From: MPNP01 sp965116235
Lineage (GTDB): Bacteria > Pseudomonadota > Alphaproteobacteria > Rhodobacterales > Rhodobacteraceae
DNA length: 64,000 nt
NCBI GenBank assembly: GCA_965116235.1
Contig: OZ220496.1
Coordinates: forward strand, 1,178,001 to 1,242,000
Direction of reading: 5' to 3'
Shown: positions 54,344 to 62,716 of the stretch, in pieces
Position numbering within the stretch: the stretch's first letter is position 1
Layout: each line of letters starts with the position of its first letter
Translations under genes and position numbers: made by a program
The notes under the pieces: generated by a model
The model's input: only the letters and a program-made list of their open reading frames with translations
Database searches by the model: none
What the model was told of the DNA's origin: nothing

Positions 54344-55018
54344 ATGTCAGGCAAGAGGTTCCAGGATTTGGCGGATAAGATTGAGCATACCACTTTGGCG
54401 GAAAAGGCATACCAGCAAATAAGAACGGGTCTGGCGTCGGCTACGTTCGGGCCAGGCGAAGTTCTTAAAATCAGGTCACTGGCTGACCAATATGGAATAT
54501 CTTCGACACCCATTCGTGAGGCGTTGCAGCGCCTGGTCGCCGAAAGTGCACTGGAGGCGCAGGCTAACAGGTCATTTTCAGTTCCAATCCTGACAAGACG
54601 GCGCTTTGAAGAGATCATAACGATGCGCATAGCTCTTGAATCGGTTGCCTCTCGGCAAGGCATGTCCGAACTGTCCAGGCACGACATTCACGAGTTGGAA
54701 TTGCTGATTGCAGATATGGATGAGGCGATTGGGAAAGCCGATGTGCGTGTGTACACCGAAGAAAACCGACAGTTTCATTTCAAGATATACGAAAGCTCCG
54801 ACTCGCCCCTGTTGCTAGGCGTGATCAAGGATCTTTGGGTGTTGGCGGCTCCTTACTTTACGCGCCTGTTCGAGGAGGCCGAATATGTCAGAAAGTGCAA
54901 CGATTGGCATCGAACTATCCTCAAGGCCTTGCAAGACGGTGACGCCGATGCATTGGAAAGAGGCATTTGCGACGACATAAGCGCCGCGCGCGATACGCTC
55001 CTGAAGCAGATGGAATAG
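54344..55018 (+). CDS. GntR-family regulator with FCD ligand domain
   Basis: 224 aa from the ATG at 54344; a TTG at 54314 would add ten residues. N-terminal winged helix-turn-helix: AEKAYQQIRTGLASATFGPG, LKIRSLADQYGISSTPIREALQRL. The FCD domain (residues 85-215) has IAMRIALESVAS-type ITMRIALESVASRQGM, NRQFHFKIYESSDSPLL and WHRTILKALQDGDADALERG, with Asp/His metal-binding positions. It usually represses catabolic genes until an organic acid binds. Likely controls pxpABC and, through the shared palindromes, the aminotransferase/transporter and dehydrogenase genes. Confidence 0.88.
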   Translation: MSGKRFQDLADKIEHTTLAEKAYQQIRTGLASATFGPGEVLKIRSLADQYGISSTPIREALQRLVAESALEAQANRSFSVPILTRRRFEEIITMRIALESVASRQGMSELSRHDIHELELLIADMDEAIGKADVRVYTEENRQFHFKIYESSDSPLLLGVIKDLWVLAAPYFTRLFEEAEYVRKCNDWHRTILKALQDGDADALERGICDDISAARDTLLKQME

Positions 55019-55027
55019 TGCCTGGGA

Positions 55028-55876
55028 TCAACTCTTGTCCAATTTGACAAACAGCAACCAGAAAAACCCGCCTAGAATCGGAAGCGTGATGAACAGCACA
55101 ATGGTTGCCAGTGAAAAGATGATGGGAACCTGAGATTGCTGAGACGCCGCCATCATCCAATTCCATACCGGCATGGTTGCTTCGGTCCCTCGCAAGAAGG
55201 TCGAACGAAGAATCTCGTTGAACGAAAGCAGGAAACCAAACAGGCCGGCCCCGACAATTCCTGGCCTGAGTATCGGAAACTCTACGTCCCAGAACCGTCT
55301 CCATGGGCTGGCACCAAGATCCTCCGCGGCTTCCAACAATTGGTGATCAAACCGAACTGCTATGACCAGGACCATCATGAGAGAGAAAGGCATCGCCCAC
55401 ACCACGTGACCAAAAAAAATCGCCCAGTATCCGAGCTTGAAGTCCAGCACTGTCCGCAGGGCAATAAAGAGAGCCGCACCCATGGACATCCCGGGAACAA
55501 AGAGCGGGATGATTGCAAATAGCACCAGACCCCCGGGGCGTCTGGCACGTGGGATGGCTCTGCCGACCGCCGTCGCCACAATCATGCATACGAGCGCCAC
55601 GAGCACTCCGATGATGATCGATGAAGCAAATGGTTCGAGCCACGCGGAATTCCGAGCCAATGCTCGATAGTGCTCAAGGGATAGCGGATATGGCACGCCC
55701 GAAAGAGGGCGTGCGCTGAATGACATGACAGCAAGCCAAATCAATGGGGCATAGGTCAGCACCAGAGCAAATATTCCGCACAACTTGGCAAAGCCCTGCC
55801 AACCTCGTGCTGAGCCCAATTGACGTGACCTGTGTGTTGTGGAAACCATGTTCGGAGAGGTTTCAGCCACGGTCAT
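55028..55876 (-). CDS. ABC transporter permease, PotC-like
   Basis: 282 aa from the ATG at 55876, which overlaps the stop of the other permease gene (ATGA). Six membrane segments are visible, from FALVLTYAPLIWLAVMSF to TIVLFITLPILGGFFWLLFV. The EAA-type loop is EAAEDLGASPWRRFWDVEFP. Partner of the gene at 55873-56775 in an inner-membrane spermidine/putrescine-type importer. Ten bases past the convergent gntR end. Confidence 0.88.
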   Translation of the reverse strand: MTVAETSPNMVSTTHRSRQLGSARGWQGFAKLCGIFALVLTYAPLIWLAVMSFSARPLSGVPYPLSLEHYRALARNSAWLEPFASSIIIGVLVALVCMIVATAVGRAIPRARRPGGLVLFAIIPLFVPGMSMGAALFIALRTVLDFKLGYWAIFFGHVVWAMPFSLMMVLVIAVRFDHQLLEAAEDLGASPWRRFWDVEFPILRPGIVGAGLFGFLLSFNEILRSTFLRGTEATMPVWNWMMAASQQSQVPIIFSLATIVLFITLPILGGFFWLLFVKLDKS

Positions 55877-56775
55877 GCGCGCATTTGCCTGAAGATATTC
55901 TCGATGTTGGCCGCACGCCGCATGACCAGAACAACGCACACCAGCAGCATCGCCAGCAAAACGATGACAAACGCGGAGAGAGCCGCAACCACCGGGTATC
56001 GAAGTGCAGTATAGGCGCTTTCGATTGAGTGGCTAAGCAAGTTTACGAATCCTCCGCCCAGCATCCCGGGCTCGACCCATGCTGCCAAGGCGGGCCCAAG
56101 AGTGATAACGACCCCGGCAAGTATTCCCGGAAGCGCGAGCGGAACGACAACACGAATCAAGGTTTGCGCAGGGCTCGCCCCCAAGTCGTTGGACGCTTCT
56201 ATCAAGTCGTTGTCGATCAGGGATATTACGAGAAATATCGGTAGGAACATTGTCGGAAAGTATGGCGCAATCATGCCAAAATGGACTGAGAATTCAGAAT
56301 ACAACAGCCAGTCAATGGGCTCAGAGATCAAGCCGAGCTGCATCAAGGCCGTGTTCACACCCCCAGCCTGCCCCAGGATCGCGCGCCAAACGATCGACCT
56401 CGACGACAGATCCAAAAAGAATGGGATGGTCAATAATGCCAGAAAGATGGCCTTCGTCCCTTTGGACTTGCAACCCTTGGCGAGCCACAGCGCAAATGGA
56501 AAGGCCAAAAACAGTTCAATCAGTGTGACGGTTACCGCAATTCGTATCGTTCGTAGCGCGACTTCAAACCGCCCAGACTCGAACAATGCTATCCAAGTCT
56601 TCAGCGACGGATCATAAACCGTCATGTAATTGCGCGTTTCAAAGAAACTGAACGCCAACAGCAAGAGCAAAGGTGCAATCACCAGCAGTGTCCATAAGAT
56701 AATGAACACTCGTATTGTCCAGGTTATTGAATCTGCTGAAAGAAGCGTTGAGACTCGCGAGTAATGAGCTGTCAC
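55873..56775 (-). CDS. ABC transporter permease, PotB-like
   Basis: 300 aa. Membrane segments begin VFIILWTLLVIAPLLLLLAF. The EAA loop is EASNDLGASPAQTLIRVVVPLA. RSIVWRAILGQAGGVNTAL is typical of PotB/YdcU-like permeases. Pairs with the PotC-like permease at 55028-55876. Confidence 0.88.
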   Translation of the reverse strand: MTAHYSRVSTLLSADSITWTIRVFIILWTLLVIAPLLLLLAFSFFETRNYMTVYDPSLKTWIALFESGRFEVALRTIRIAVTVTLIELFLAFPFALWLAKGCKSKGTKAIFLALLTIPFFLDLSSRSIVWRAILGQAGGVNTALMQLGLISEPIDWLLYSEFSVHFGMIAPYFPTMFLPIFLVISLIDNDLIEASNDLGASPAQTLIRVVVPLALPGILAGVVITLGPALAAWVEPGMLGGGFVNLLSHSIESAYTALRYPVVAALSAFVIVLLAMLLVCVVLVMRRAANIENIFRQMRA

Positions 56776-56848
56776 AGCTGATCACCGCCTGAGTTTAAAG
56801 GTACGCCGCACAGACAAGGACCAGCGGCGTACCGATTTTGAAGATCGT

Positions 56849-58051
56849 CTAGGCGTTCAGAAAACGCTGCCACTCTTCTTCCATTTCCGTCGAGTTGTCC
56901 GGCGTCGTGGTGGACACAAACGGTTTAGCGAACTTGCGGTCAATCTTCTCCTGATTGGCGATCAGCCCATCAATCTCTTCTTGAGACCAACCGTTCTTTT
57001 GGGCATATTCAACACCCAAGTCCAGATTTGGCCCGGCATATCCGCGATCCCGCGCTTGCAAGGCTCTGTACTCACCATCCAGGAAGTAGTTGAGAACCTT
57101 GTAGATGGAATTCATGTTGTCGCGGTCGGCCGCCTGTCGAGCAATGTAGGCGCCATGTCCCCATTTGAAGTAACCTTCGACGGTGTACGCGTAAAGCACC
57201 GTGTTCGGGCCGAGCTCCTTGTTGGCTTCCCTCGTTGCGGGTTCCCAGCAGTTGATAACGTCAACTTCGCGGTTCGTCAGAAGTTGGATCTGCTCTTCGA
57301 ATGCCGAATGCAGCGTTCGGAACTGACCGGCCTTCTTGCGTTCGATCAGAAAATCGACGACCTGTCTTGCTTCGTCACGTTTCATGTCAACTACGTTGTC
57401 GATGTCGACCTTGCCCCCGGCCTTGAGATAAAGAGCTGCAACCGGGAGCGAATAAGTCCAGGTCTGGTCGTAGGCGACGCGACCACGCGTGGTATCGCTA
57501 TCAAAGAACATGGACCAGGGAATGTCTTCCTTTCCATCTGCACTTGCGCCAATCGCTTCGGGGAAGTAGCCGAAACTGTCTGCGTTCCCGATCACCGGCA
57601 CACCATATTGTCTTCCATCCCTGCTGGTGACAACGGCGGAGCGTTTCCAGTCATCGGACGTGCGATCCCAAAGCTTCAGTTCCGGATGATCTTCCTCGAT
57701 CTCAAGATAGATGCCTTGGGGGCCAAGTATGTCTTCAGTTCCGGATTCGAAAATAAAGATATCGACTTCATCACCCAGTTGCGAGGCGACCACATCTCTT
57801 AGGAAAACGCCAACGGAGTTGTTTGTCCCGGTAAATTCGATTGGAACGCCAATGGAGTTCTCCATGATGCTCCAGTCCTGAAGCTGGGCCGTGGTAACGC
57901 CGTAAGCTCGAACCGGCACATCTGCTGCCATGGCAGGCCGGCGGCTAGCAGCGAGAGCAGCGGCGCTTGCAGCGCCAGCGATCGCAATGCCCTTAAGCAT
58001 GTCTCTGCGCGTGAGATCTTCTTGTGACTTGATGCCAGAATAGTCTTCCAT
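56849..58051 (-). CDS. Periplasmic polyamine-type substrate-binding protein, Tat-exported
   Basis: 400 aa from the ATG at 58051, preceded by GGAGGAAG. Tat signal: LTRRDMLKGIAIAGAASAAA with twin Arg and a cleavage site after PAMAA. The mature protein has a PotD/PotF-like outline: DIFIFESGTEDILGPQGIYL, QYGVPVIGNADSFGYFPEAI, and VDVINCWEPATREANKELGP. It presents substrate to the permeases downstream. The substrate may be a polyamine or related amine; the binding residues were not resolved. Its start region is duplicated just upstream. Confidence 0.85.
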   Translation of the reverse strand: MEDYSGIKSQEDLTRRDMLKGIAIAGAASAAALAASRRPAMAADVPVRAYGVTTAQLQDWSIMENSIGVPIEFTGTNNSVGVFLRDVVASQLGDEVDIFIFESGTEDILGPQGIYLEIEEDHPELKLWDRTSDDWKRSAVVTSRDGRQYGVPVIGNADSFGYFPEAIGASADGKEDIPWSMFFDSDTTRGRVAYDQTWTYSLPVAALYLKAGGKVDIDNVVDMKRDEARQVVDFLIERKKAGQFRTLHSAFEEQIQLLTNREVDVINCWEPATREANKELGPNTVLYAYTVEGYFKWGHGAYIARQAADRDNMNSIYKVLNYFLDGEYRALQARDRGYAGPNLDLGVEYAQKNGWSQEEIDGLIANQEKIDRKFAKPFVSTTTPDNSTEMEEEWQRFLNA

Positions 58052-58187
58052 TTGTCTTCCTCCCATTTTGTACTACTGATTCCGGTTTGGTTTAGGGCTT
58101 AGTTCCTCTTGTGACTTGATGCCAGAATGGTCTTCCATCTGTTTTCCTCCCATTTTGCACTACTAATTCCGGTTTGGTTCAGGGTGT
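58016..58187 (-). repeat. Tandem duplication of the binding-protein start region (unit about 86 bp)
   Basis: The sequences around 58018-58101 and 58104-58187 match over about 80 bases, including GGAGGAA, the ATG and the codons for MED(Y/H)SGIKSQE. Confidence 0.8.
58073..58138 (-). CDS. Small upstream ORF made by the duplication
   Basis: 21 codons, MEDHSGIKSQEELSPKPNRN and Gln, with its own GGAGGAA ribosome-binding site. It copies the start of the binding-protein gene and stops 22 bases before the real start. It might act as a leader peptide or be an accident of duplication. Confidence 0.4.
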   Translation of the reverse strand: MEDHSGIKSQEELSPKPNRNQ

Positions 58188-59327
58188 TGTAACAACGCAA
58201 TCGTCGGGATGCCAAGACACCATCGAAATCTCGGCGTTTCGGCTAGAGCGATCCCAAATCCGAACTCTCATGGGCCCAATTTTGGTGTCCAGATGCTGAT
58301 CCACGTATTTTCCGCGATAAAGCGTAGAACCAGCCGAACATTCGAGGCAATTTTGATTTGTATCAGAACCTGTTTCGTCGAGTTTCAAACGCTCGGCTCT
58401 GATCGCAACACAGGCATCTTGGCCGATTTCAGGTGCGGTTTGGCCGCTCCATCGCCCCGTGAGTGTTTGACCCTCTACGGCAACCGCAACGTACTCGCCC
58501 GATACGCTGCTCAGGCGGCAATCGAACAAATTTTCAAAGCCCATGAACTCAGCTGCAAAGGCACCGTTCGGTCGGTCGAACAAGTCCTTGGGTGTACCTA
58601 ATTGCGTAATTTGACCATTGCTCATCAGAGCAATACGGTCGCTCATGGTCAGAGCTTCTTCCTGGCTATGCGTGATGTATACGAATGTCATGCCCAACTG
58701 GTTGTGAAGCCTGACAAGTTCCTCCTGCATCTGTTGCCTTAACTTTTCGTCGAGTGCCCCAAGAGGTTCGTCCAGAAGAAGGATGGCGGGTTCTGTTATA
58801 ATCGCCCGCGCGAGCGCAACGCGTTGCCGTTCGCCTCCCGAGAGTTGCGAAACCCGTCGATTGGCCTTGCCATCAAGCTTCACCATTGCAAGAGTGTCAG
58901 TGGCACGCCGCGCACGAGCGGCTTTAGACACACCTCTTACACTGAGACCGTACTCGACGTTCTCCTGGACCGACATGTGTGGAAACAGCGCATAATTCTG
59001 AAATACGGTCGTGCAATTACGCTGTGCGGCAGGAACATGAATGACACTGGACCCGTCAATGGCGATCTTCTCGGCACTGGTCGCAGTTTCGAGTCCCGAA
59101 ATCACGCGCAACATGGTAGTTTTCCCAGAGCCACTTTCACCGAGGACCGTCAGAAACTCACCGGCGTAGGCTGACAGGGAAACGTTGCGAAGGGCTTTAA
59201 CTGCACCGTAGCTATGGCTGACTTCTTGCAACTCAAGCATTATTGAACGTTTGTCTTTCGGACTTTCGACCATCTTTTCTTGTGCGCCAAACTGTTTCTC
59301 AGGCCCGGGCCTGCTGTCAGGAGACAT
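58179..59327 (-). CDS. ABC transporter ATP-binding protein, PotA-like
   Basis: 382 aa from the ATG at 59327, which overlaps the last codons of the aminotransferase gene. Walker A TVLGESGSGKTTMLRVISGL, Q-loop NYALFPHMSVQENV, signature RVSQLSGGERQRVALARAI, Walker B AILLLDEPLGALDEKLRQQM, H-loop VYITHSQEEA. A C-terminal TOBE-like domain is present. It energises the PotBC-like permeases. The in-frame extension to 59417 is not used in my view. Confidence 0.92.
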   Translation of the reverse strand: MSPDSRPGPEKQFGAQEKMVESPKDKRSIMLELQEVSHSYGAVKALRNVSLSAYAGEFLTVLGESGSGKTTMLRVISGLETATSAEKIAIDGSSVIHVPAAQRNCTTVFQNYALFPHMSVQENVEYGLSVRGVSKAARARRATDTLAMVKLDGKANRRVSQLSGGERQRVALARAIITEPAILLLDEPLGALDEKLRQQMQEELVRLHNQLGMTFVYITHSQEEALTMSDRIALMSNGQITQLGTPKDLFDRPNGAFAAEFMGFENLFDCRLSSVSGEYVAVAVEGQTLTGRWSGQTAPEIGQDACVAIRAERLKLDETGSDTNQNCLECSAGSTLYRGKYVDQHLDTKIGPMRVRIWDRSSRNAEISMVSWHPDDCVVTTP

Positions 59328-60744
59328 TTGCGTTCCCCCACGCCAGCGACTTGTTCCGCGACAGGTTGTCAGCAACATGATCCAGTGCCAAAACAAGTTT
59401 GTCGACGATTTCATCAATTTCAGATTTGGAAACGGTTAAAGGCGGTGAAAAGGCCAAAATATCGCCCCCTTGCAGTGCGCGGGTAATCATTCCTTGGTTC
59501 AGGGCTTCCTCATATACCGCCTTTGCCACGCCCAGAGCAGGGTCAAAAGGAACGTGACGATTCTTTGACGCTGAAAGCTCAACCGCTCCAATCAGCCCAT
59601 GTCCTCGCGCATCGCCAACCAATGGATGGGCACCGGCACGCGTTTTGAGTTGATCTTGCATATAAGCACCAGTTTCCGCGGCATTTGCAACAAGGTTTTC
59701 GTTTTCCAGAATGTCGAGGTTTGCAAGTGCCGCCGCCGCCGGGATCGGGTGTCCACTGTATGTATAACCGTGCCCAAAGAACCCAATTTCGTCTGAACCA
59801 GCCTCCAGTCCCGCATAGACCCTGGCATTGACCATGCAGCCCGAAAGGGGCTGGTAGCCGCTGGTTATGCCCTTTGCAATCGTTATAATGTCCGGCTCCA
59901 GGTCAAACACCAGGCTGCCAAACATTTTCCCAAGCCTGCCAAACCCGCAGATGACTTCATCCGCAATGAACAGGATGTCATTTCCTTTCAGAGCCTCCTG
60001 AACGCGCCGGAAATACCCATCGGGCGGCACAATTACGCCACCGGCTCCCATGATCGGTTCGGCAATGAACGCGGCAATTGTTTCCGCTCCCTCTCGCTCG
60101 ATGGTGTCTTCAAGTTCTGAAATCAGGTCGTCGACAAATTCCTCTTCACTGATGCCCTTGCCCTTTGACCAGTAGTAGTGTGGCGCTCGCAGCCTCACGA
60201 CATCGAAGGCGGGCAGATCAAAGGCCTTGTGTACCCCATCCAGGCCAGTCAGGCTGGCTGACGCAACGCTCACTCCGTGGTACGCGCGAGACCGGACCAG
60301 TATTTTCTTTTTCTTTGGTCGCCGTTTGGCGTTGTTGTAGTACCAAACAATTTTCACCGCAGTATCATTGGCGTCTGAGCCGGAAGCGCCAAAGAAAATC
60401 CGCTTCATGTTTGCTGGAGCCATGTTGACCACGCGTTCTGCCAGCAGCGCTGGTGGCGTAGAACTCATTCCAGCGAAGGCGTGATAATACGGGAGTGTTT
60501 GAGCTTGCAGCGAGATCGCGTCTGCGATCTCGCTACGACCATAGCCAACGTTCACGCACCATAGCCCCGCAAGTGCATCAATATACTCCTTGCCCTTGTT
60601 GTCCCACAGGCGTGTTCCACGCCCCAGCTCCATCACCAGTGGACCTGACGCGGCCAAATCCTTCAGGTCGGTAAATGGATGCAGATGGTAATCGCGATCA
60701 AACGCTTCGGCGTTCAAATTGTGGCCATAGACGCTCACCGACAA
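59317..60744 (-). CDS. Class III (omega) aminotransferase
   Basis: 475 aa, fold type I PLP enzyme. RIFFGASGSDANDTAVKIVW near residue 110, RSRAYHGVSVASASLTGLDG, LFIADEVICGFGRLGKMFGS (Asp for the pyridine N), ITIAKGITSGYQPLSGCMV with the PLP-binding Lys, and FGHGYTYSGHPIPAAAALAN. It moves an amino group from an omega-amino acid or diamine to pyruvate or 2-oxoglutarate. It heads the aminotransferase-PotADBC operon, fitting uptake and degradation of a polyamine or similar amine. Confidence 0.92.
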   Translation of the reverse strand: MSVSVYGHNLNAEAFDRDYHLHPFTDLKDLAASGPLVMELGRGTRLWDNKGKEYIDALAGLWCVNVGYGRSEIADAISLQAQTLPYYHAFAGMSSTPPALLAERVVNMAPANMKRIFFGASGSDANDTAVKIVWYYNNAKRRPKKKKILVRSRAYHGVSVASASLTGLDGVHKAFDLPAFDVVRLRAPHYYWSKGKGISEEEFVDDLISELEDTIEREGAETIAAFIAEPIMGAGGVIVPPDGYFRRVQEALKGNDILFIADEVICGFGRLGKMFGSLVFDLEPDIITIAKGITSGYQPLSGCMVNARVYAGLEAGSDEIGFFGHGYTYSGHPIPAAAALANLDILENENLVANAAETGAYMQDQLKTRAGAHPLVGDARGHGLIGAVELSASKNRHVPFDPALGVAKAVYEEALNQGMITRALQGGDILAFSPPLTVSKSEIDEIVDKLVLALDHVADNLSRNKSLAWGNANVS

Positions 60745-60777
60745 AGCTCCCAGAAATCAAATATGATGTTTGACATA

Positions 60778-60787
60778 TGATATATCT
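60778..60787. promoter_or_regulatory. Candidate GntR operator upstream of the aminotransferase operon
   Basis: TGATATATCT, one mismatch from TGATATATCA, about 34 bp before the aminotransferase start. The flanking ACATATGATATATCT strengthens the palindrome. Confidence 0.55.
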
Positions 60788-60834
60788 TTTTTTCGTTTAA
60801 TCAAATTTTTTATCTGCAATCTTCCTGTTGCCGC

Positions 60835-62352
60835 CTACCGGGTGATGCTGACTTCTGTGCGCATCAACGTTGTGGCGAGGGATGCGGCTCTGGAAATCGC
60901 CTCTTTCACGGTGGAAACGCAGTCCAGGCATTCCTCGTGGAAGGCCTGATCTGAAGGATACTCCCTGCGGAGCGCGCGAAAGAAATGATCATTGCTACAG
61001 CCGTCTATGACCAAACGTGGTGCTTTTAGCGCACGGGACAGGATATCACCGCCTGGAGTCGCAAGCGTCGCGCATCGCTCGGCAGCTTGAAGATAGGACA
61101 CGCCGGCTCCTTGCAGGACTCCGCTCTCCCGGGCGTTTGAGAAGGCACGTGCAATACGCTCCGCGACGGTTCGACTCTGCGCGTGGCCATTCAAGGCAAA
61201 GTTGCCAACGTGAACCTCGGCAACGCCGCCGGTTAAATTCGCCAAACGCAAATCAGCCCGCTCTCTGTCAAGACTCAAATACTTGTTCTTTCTGATTTCC
61301 TGACGAATTTCGGATAAGCGCGCTTTCAATCGAGCCTTGTCTGGGGGGTCGCCCCAGAGAACGGTTCGGCCAGAATTGACTTCCACTCGTGACAAACGTC
61401 CAAGCATGTTGGGTTGCAGTCCCTCTAGGTTTTGTCCCAGAGAGTCCGAAACAACGCTCCCGCCGGAAATCACCTGAACATCGCCAAGAATATCGAGGGC
61501 CCTGAAGCTGACATCAGGCAATGCAATCGCAGTGGCCTGCAGGCCGGACTCGCGAATATTCACTGCCAAAGTGGCAAGGGCAGCGCCCTCGATGCCTCGG
61601 CACAGAATGACGAGGGATTTGTCGCTTTGACTGAACCCCTCAAGTATTGGAACGAGCTTGCCAAAGTGCAAAATTTTCAAGTCCGCAAGAAGTACATACG
61701 GGGCGATGTAAACATCCGTTTGACCATAAGGGCTGGGCGAGAAATTTTCATCGGCGTGCCCGGCAGGCAAGCTTATCCCGTCTGAGATGTCACTTTGAAT
61801 GCCGCGCTTAGGCATATCCTTCACCACTATGCGCCCCTTGCCTTTCAGTTCGGTATCAACTTCCGCGATTTGTGCCGCCAACTCGTTTTGATTTTTGGAG
61901 GCGCCTTTGGCCAGAGCCAAACGGTGTAAATGTGGGTCGTAGGGCACCGCAATCTTGTCGAGCTCAGCAAGTGCACAATCCGCCGCATCGGAAATCTGCT
62001 CGGCGAGCTTACCAGAAGAAATTTTGTGACCACAGATCACGTTTGCCTCTCCAAGAACCGCTTCAGCTATCAAAGCAAGTGAAGAGCAACCGTCGCCAAG
62101 ATCTCGGTTCATGTCAAACAGGGCTTCCTTAAGAAGGACGCTTGACTGAGCACAGATCTTATGGCTCGCGGTCGTTTCGCGAGCAATCGAATATCCATCC
62201 CGAAGCAACTCCGGCGGTGCTGGAGGTCGATGCATCATGACCCCACAACCTGAAGGGCCGTACGAGAGTCGAATGGCTCTGCAGCTTTGATTCAGGCCCT
62301 TTAGCAGAAACTGTCTCGTTTCTCGGCCTTCAAGACTGAATGACTGCTTCAT
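60835..62352 (-). CDS. Divergent GroEL/Cpn60-like protein
   Basis: 505 aa from the ATG at 62352 (MKQSFSLEGRETRQFLLKGL). It follows GroEL from end to end: IRLSYGPSGCGVMM for the phosphate loop, LLRDGYSIARETTASHKICA, NRDLGDGCSSLALIAEAVL for GDGTTT (catalytic Asp kept, Thr replaced by Cys-Ser), SPYGQTDVYIAPYVLLADLKI, KLVPILEGFSQSDKSLVILC, GIEGAALATLAVNIRESGLQ, LANLTGGVAEVHVGNFA. The usual C-terminal GGM repeat is missing and no groES is near. It is probably a specialised chaperone or pseudochaperonin. It shares a regulatory region with the tartrate-type dehydrogenase. Confidence 0.85.
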   Translation of the reverse strand: MKQSFSLEGRETRQFLLKGLNQSCRAIRLSYGPSGCGVMMHRPPAPPELLRDGYSIARETTASHKICAQSSVLLKEALFDMNRDLGDGCSSLALIAEAVLGEANVICGHKISSGKLAEQISDAADCALAELDKIAVPYDPHLHRLALAKGASKNQNELAAQIAEVDTELKGKGRIVVKDMPKRGIQSDISDGISLPAGHADENFSPSPYGQTDVYIAPYVLLADLKILHFGKLVPILEGFSQSDKSLVILCRGIEGAALATLAVNIRESGLQATAIALPDVSFRALDILGDVQVISGGSVVSDSLGQNLEGLQPNMLGRLSRVEVNSGRTVLWGDPPDKARLKARLSEIRQEIRKNKYLSLDRERADLRLANLTGGVAEVHVGNFALNGHAQSRTVAERIARAFSNARESGVLQGAGVSYLQAAERCATLATPGGDILSRALKAPRLVIDGCSNDHFFRALRREYPSDQAFHEECLDCVSTVKEAISRAASLATTLMRTEVSITR

Positions 62353-62530
62353 CGTGATAGGTTGCCTGAAATTCGTGCATTCGACCTTGCCTTGCTCGCT
62401 TGATGTACCCCATCTCTTCGCGCACAGGACGATCACCTCTGTCATTCTCGCAAACCGTCAGGAAGACCTTGAGCTTGTGGCTCATGGTCCTTGTGGCGAC
62501 TTCGCTCTCAAACTATCCAAAGTTTGCATT

Positions 62531-62540
62531 TGATATATCA
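62531..62540. promoter_or_regulatory. Candidate GntR operator between the GroEL-like gene and the dehydrogenase
   Basis: Perfect palindrome TGATATATCA within ATTTGATATATCATATAG. It lies about 180 bp upstream of each divergent start. Confidence 0.6.
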
Positions 62541-62716
62541 TATAGTATATATATCTCCAACTGGTTTGTAAGGCAACCACCCTTCATCCTGATTCCATCA
62601 GGTTTTCGCGGTTGCCCGAGGCAAAGCGGCTGAAACAGTGAAGCCGGAGCGGCTCAAACTGGACAACCAACGGTGATCCAGACCAAAAAATCAAGTGCGC
62701 TGGCACAGCAAGGAAG

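Noticed and set aside
56981..57802. 273-codon plus-strand ORF opposite the binding-protein gene
   Set aside because: Antisense shadow; no domain or ribosome-binding site.
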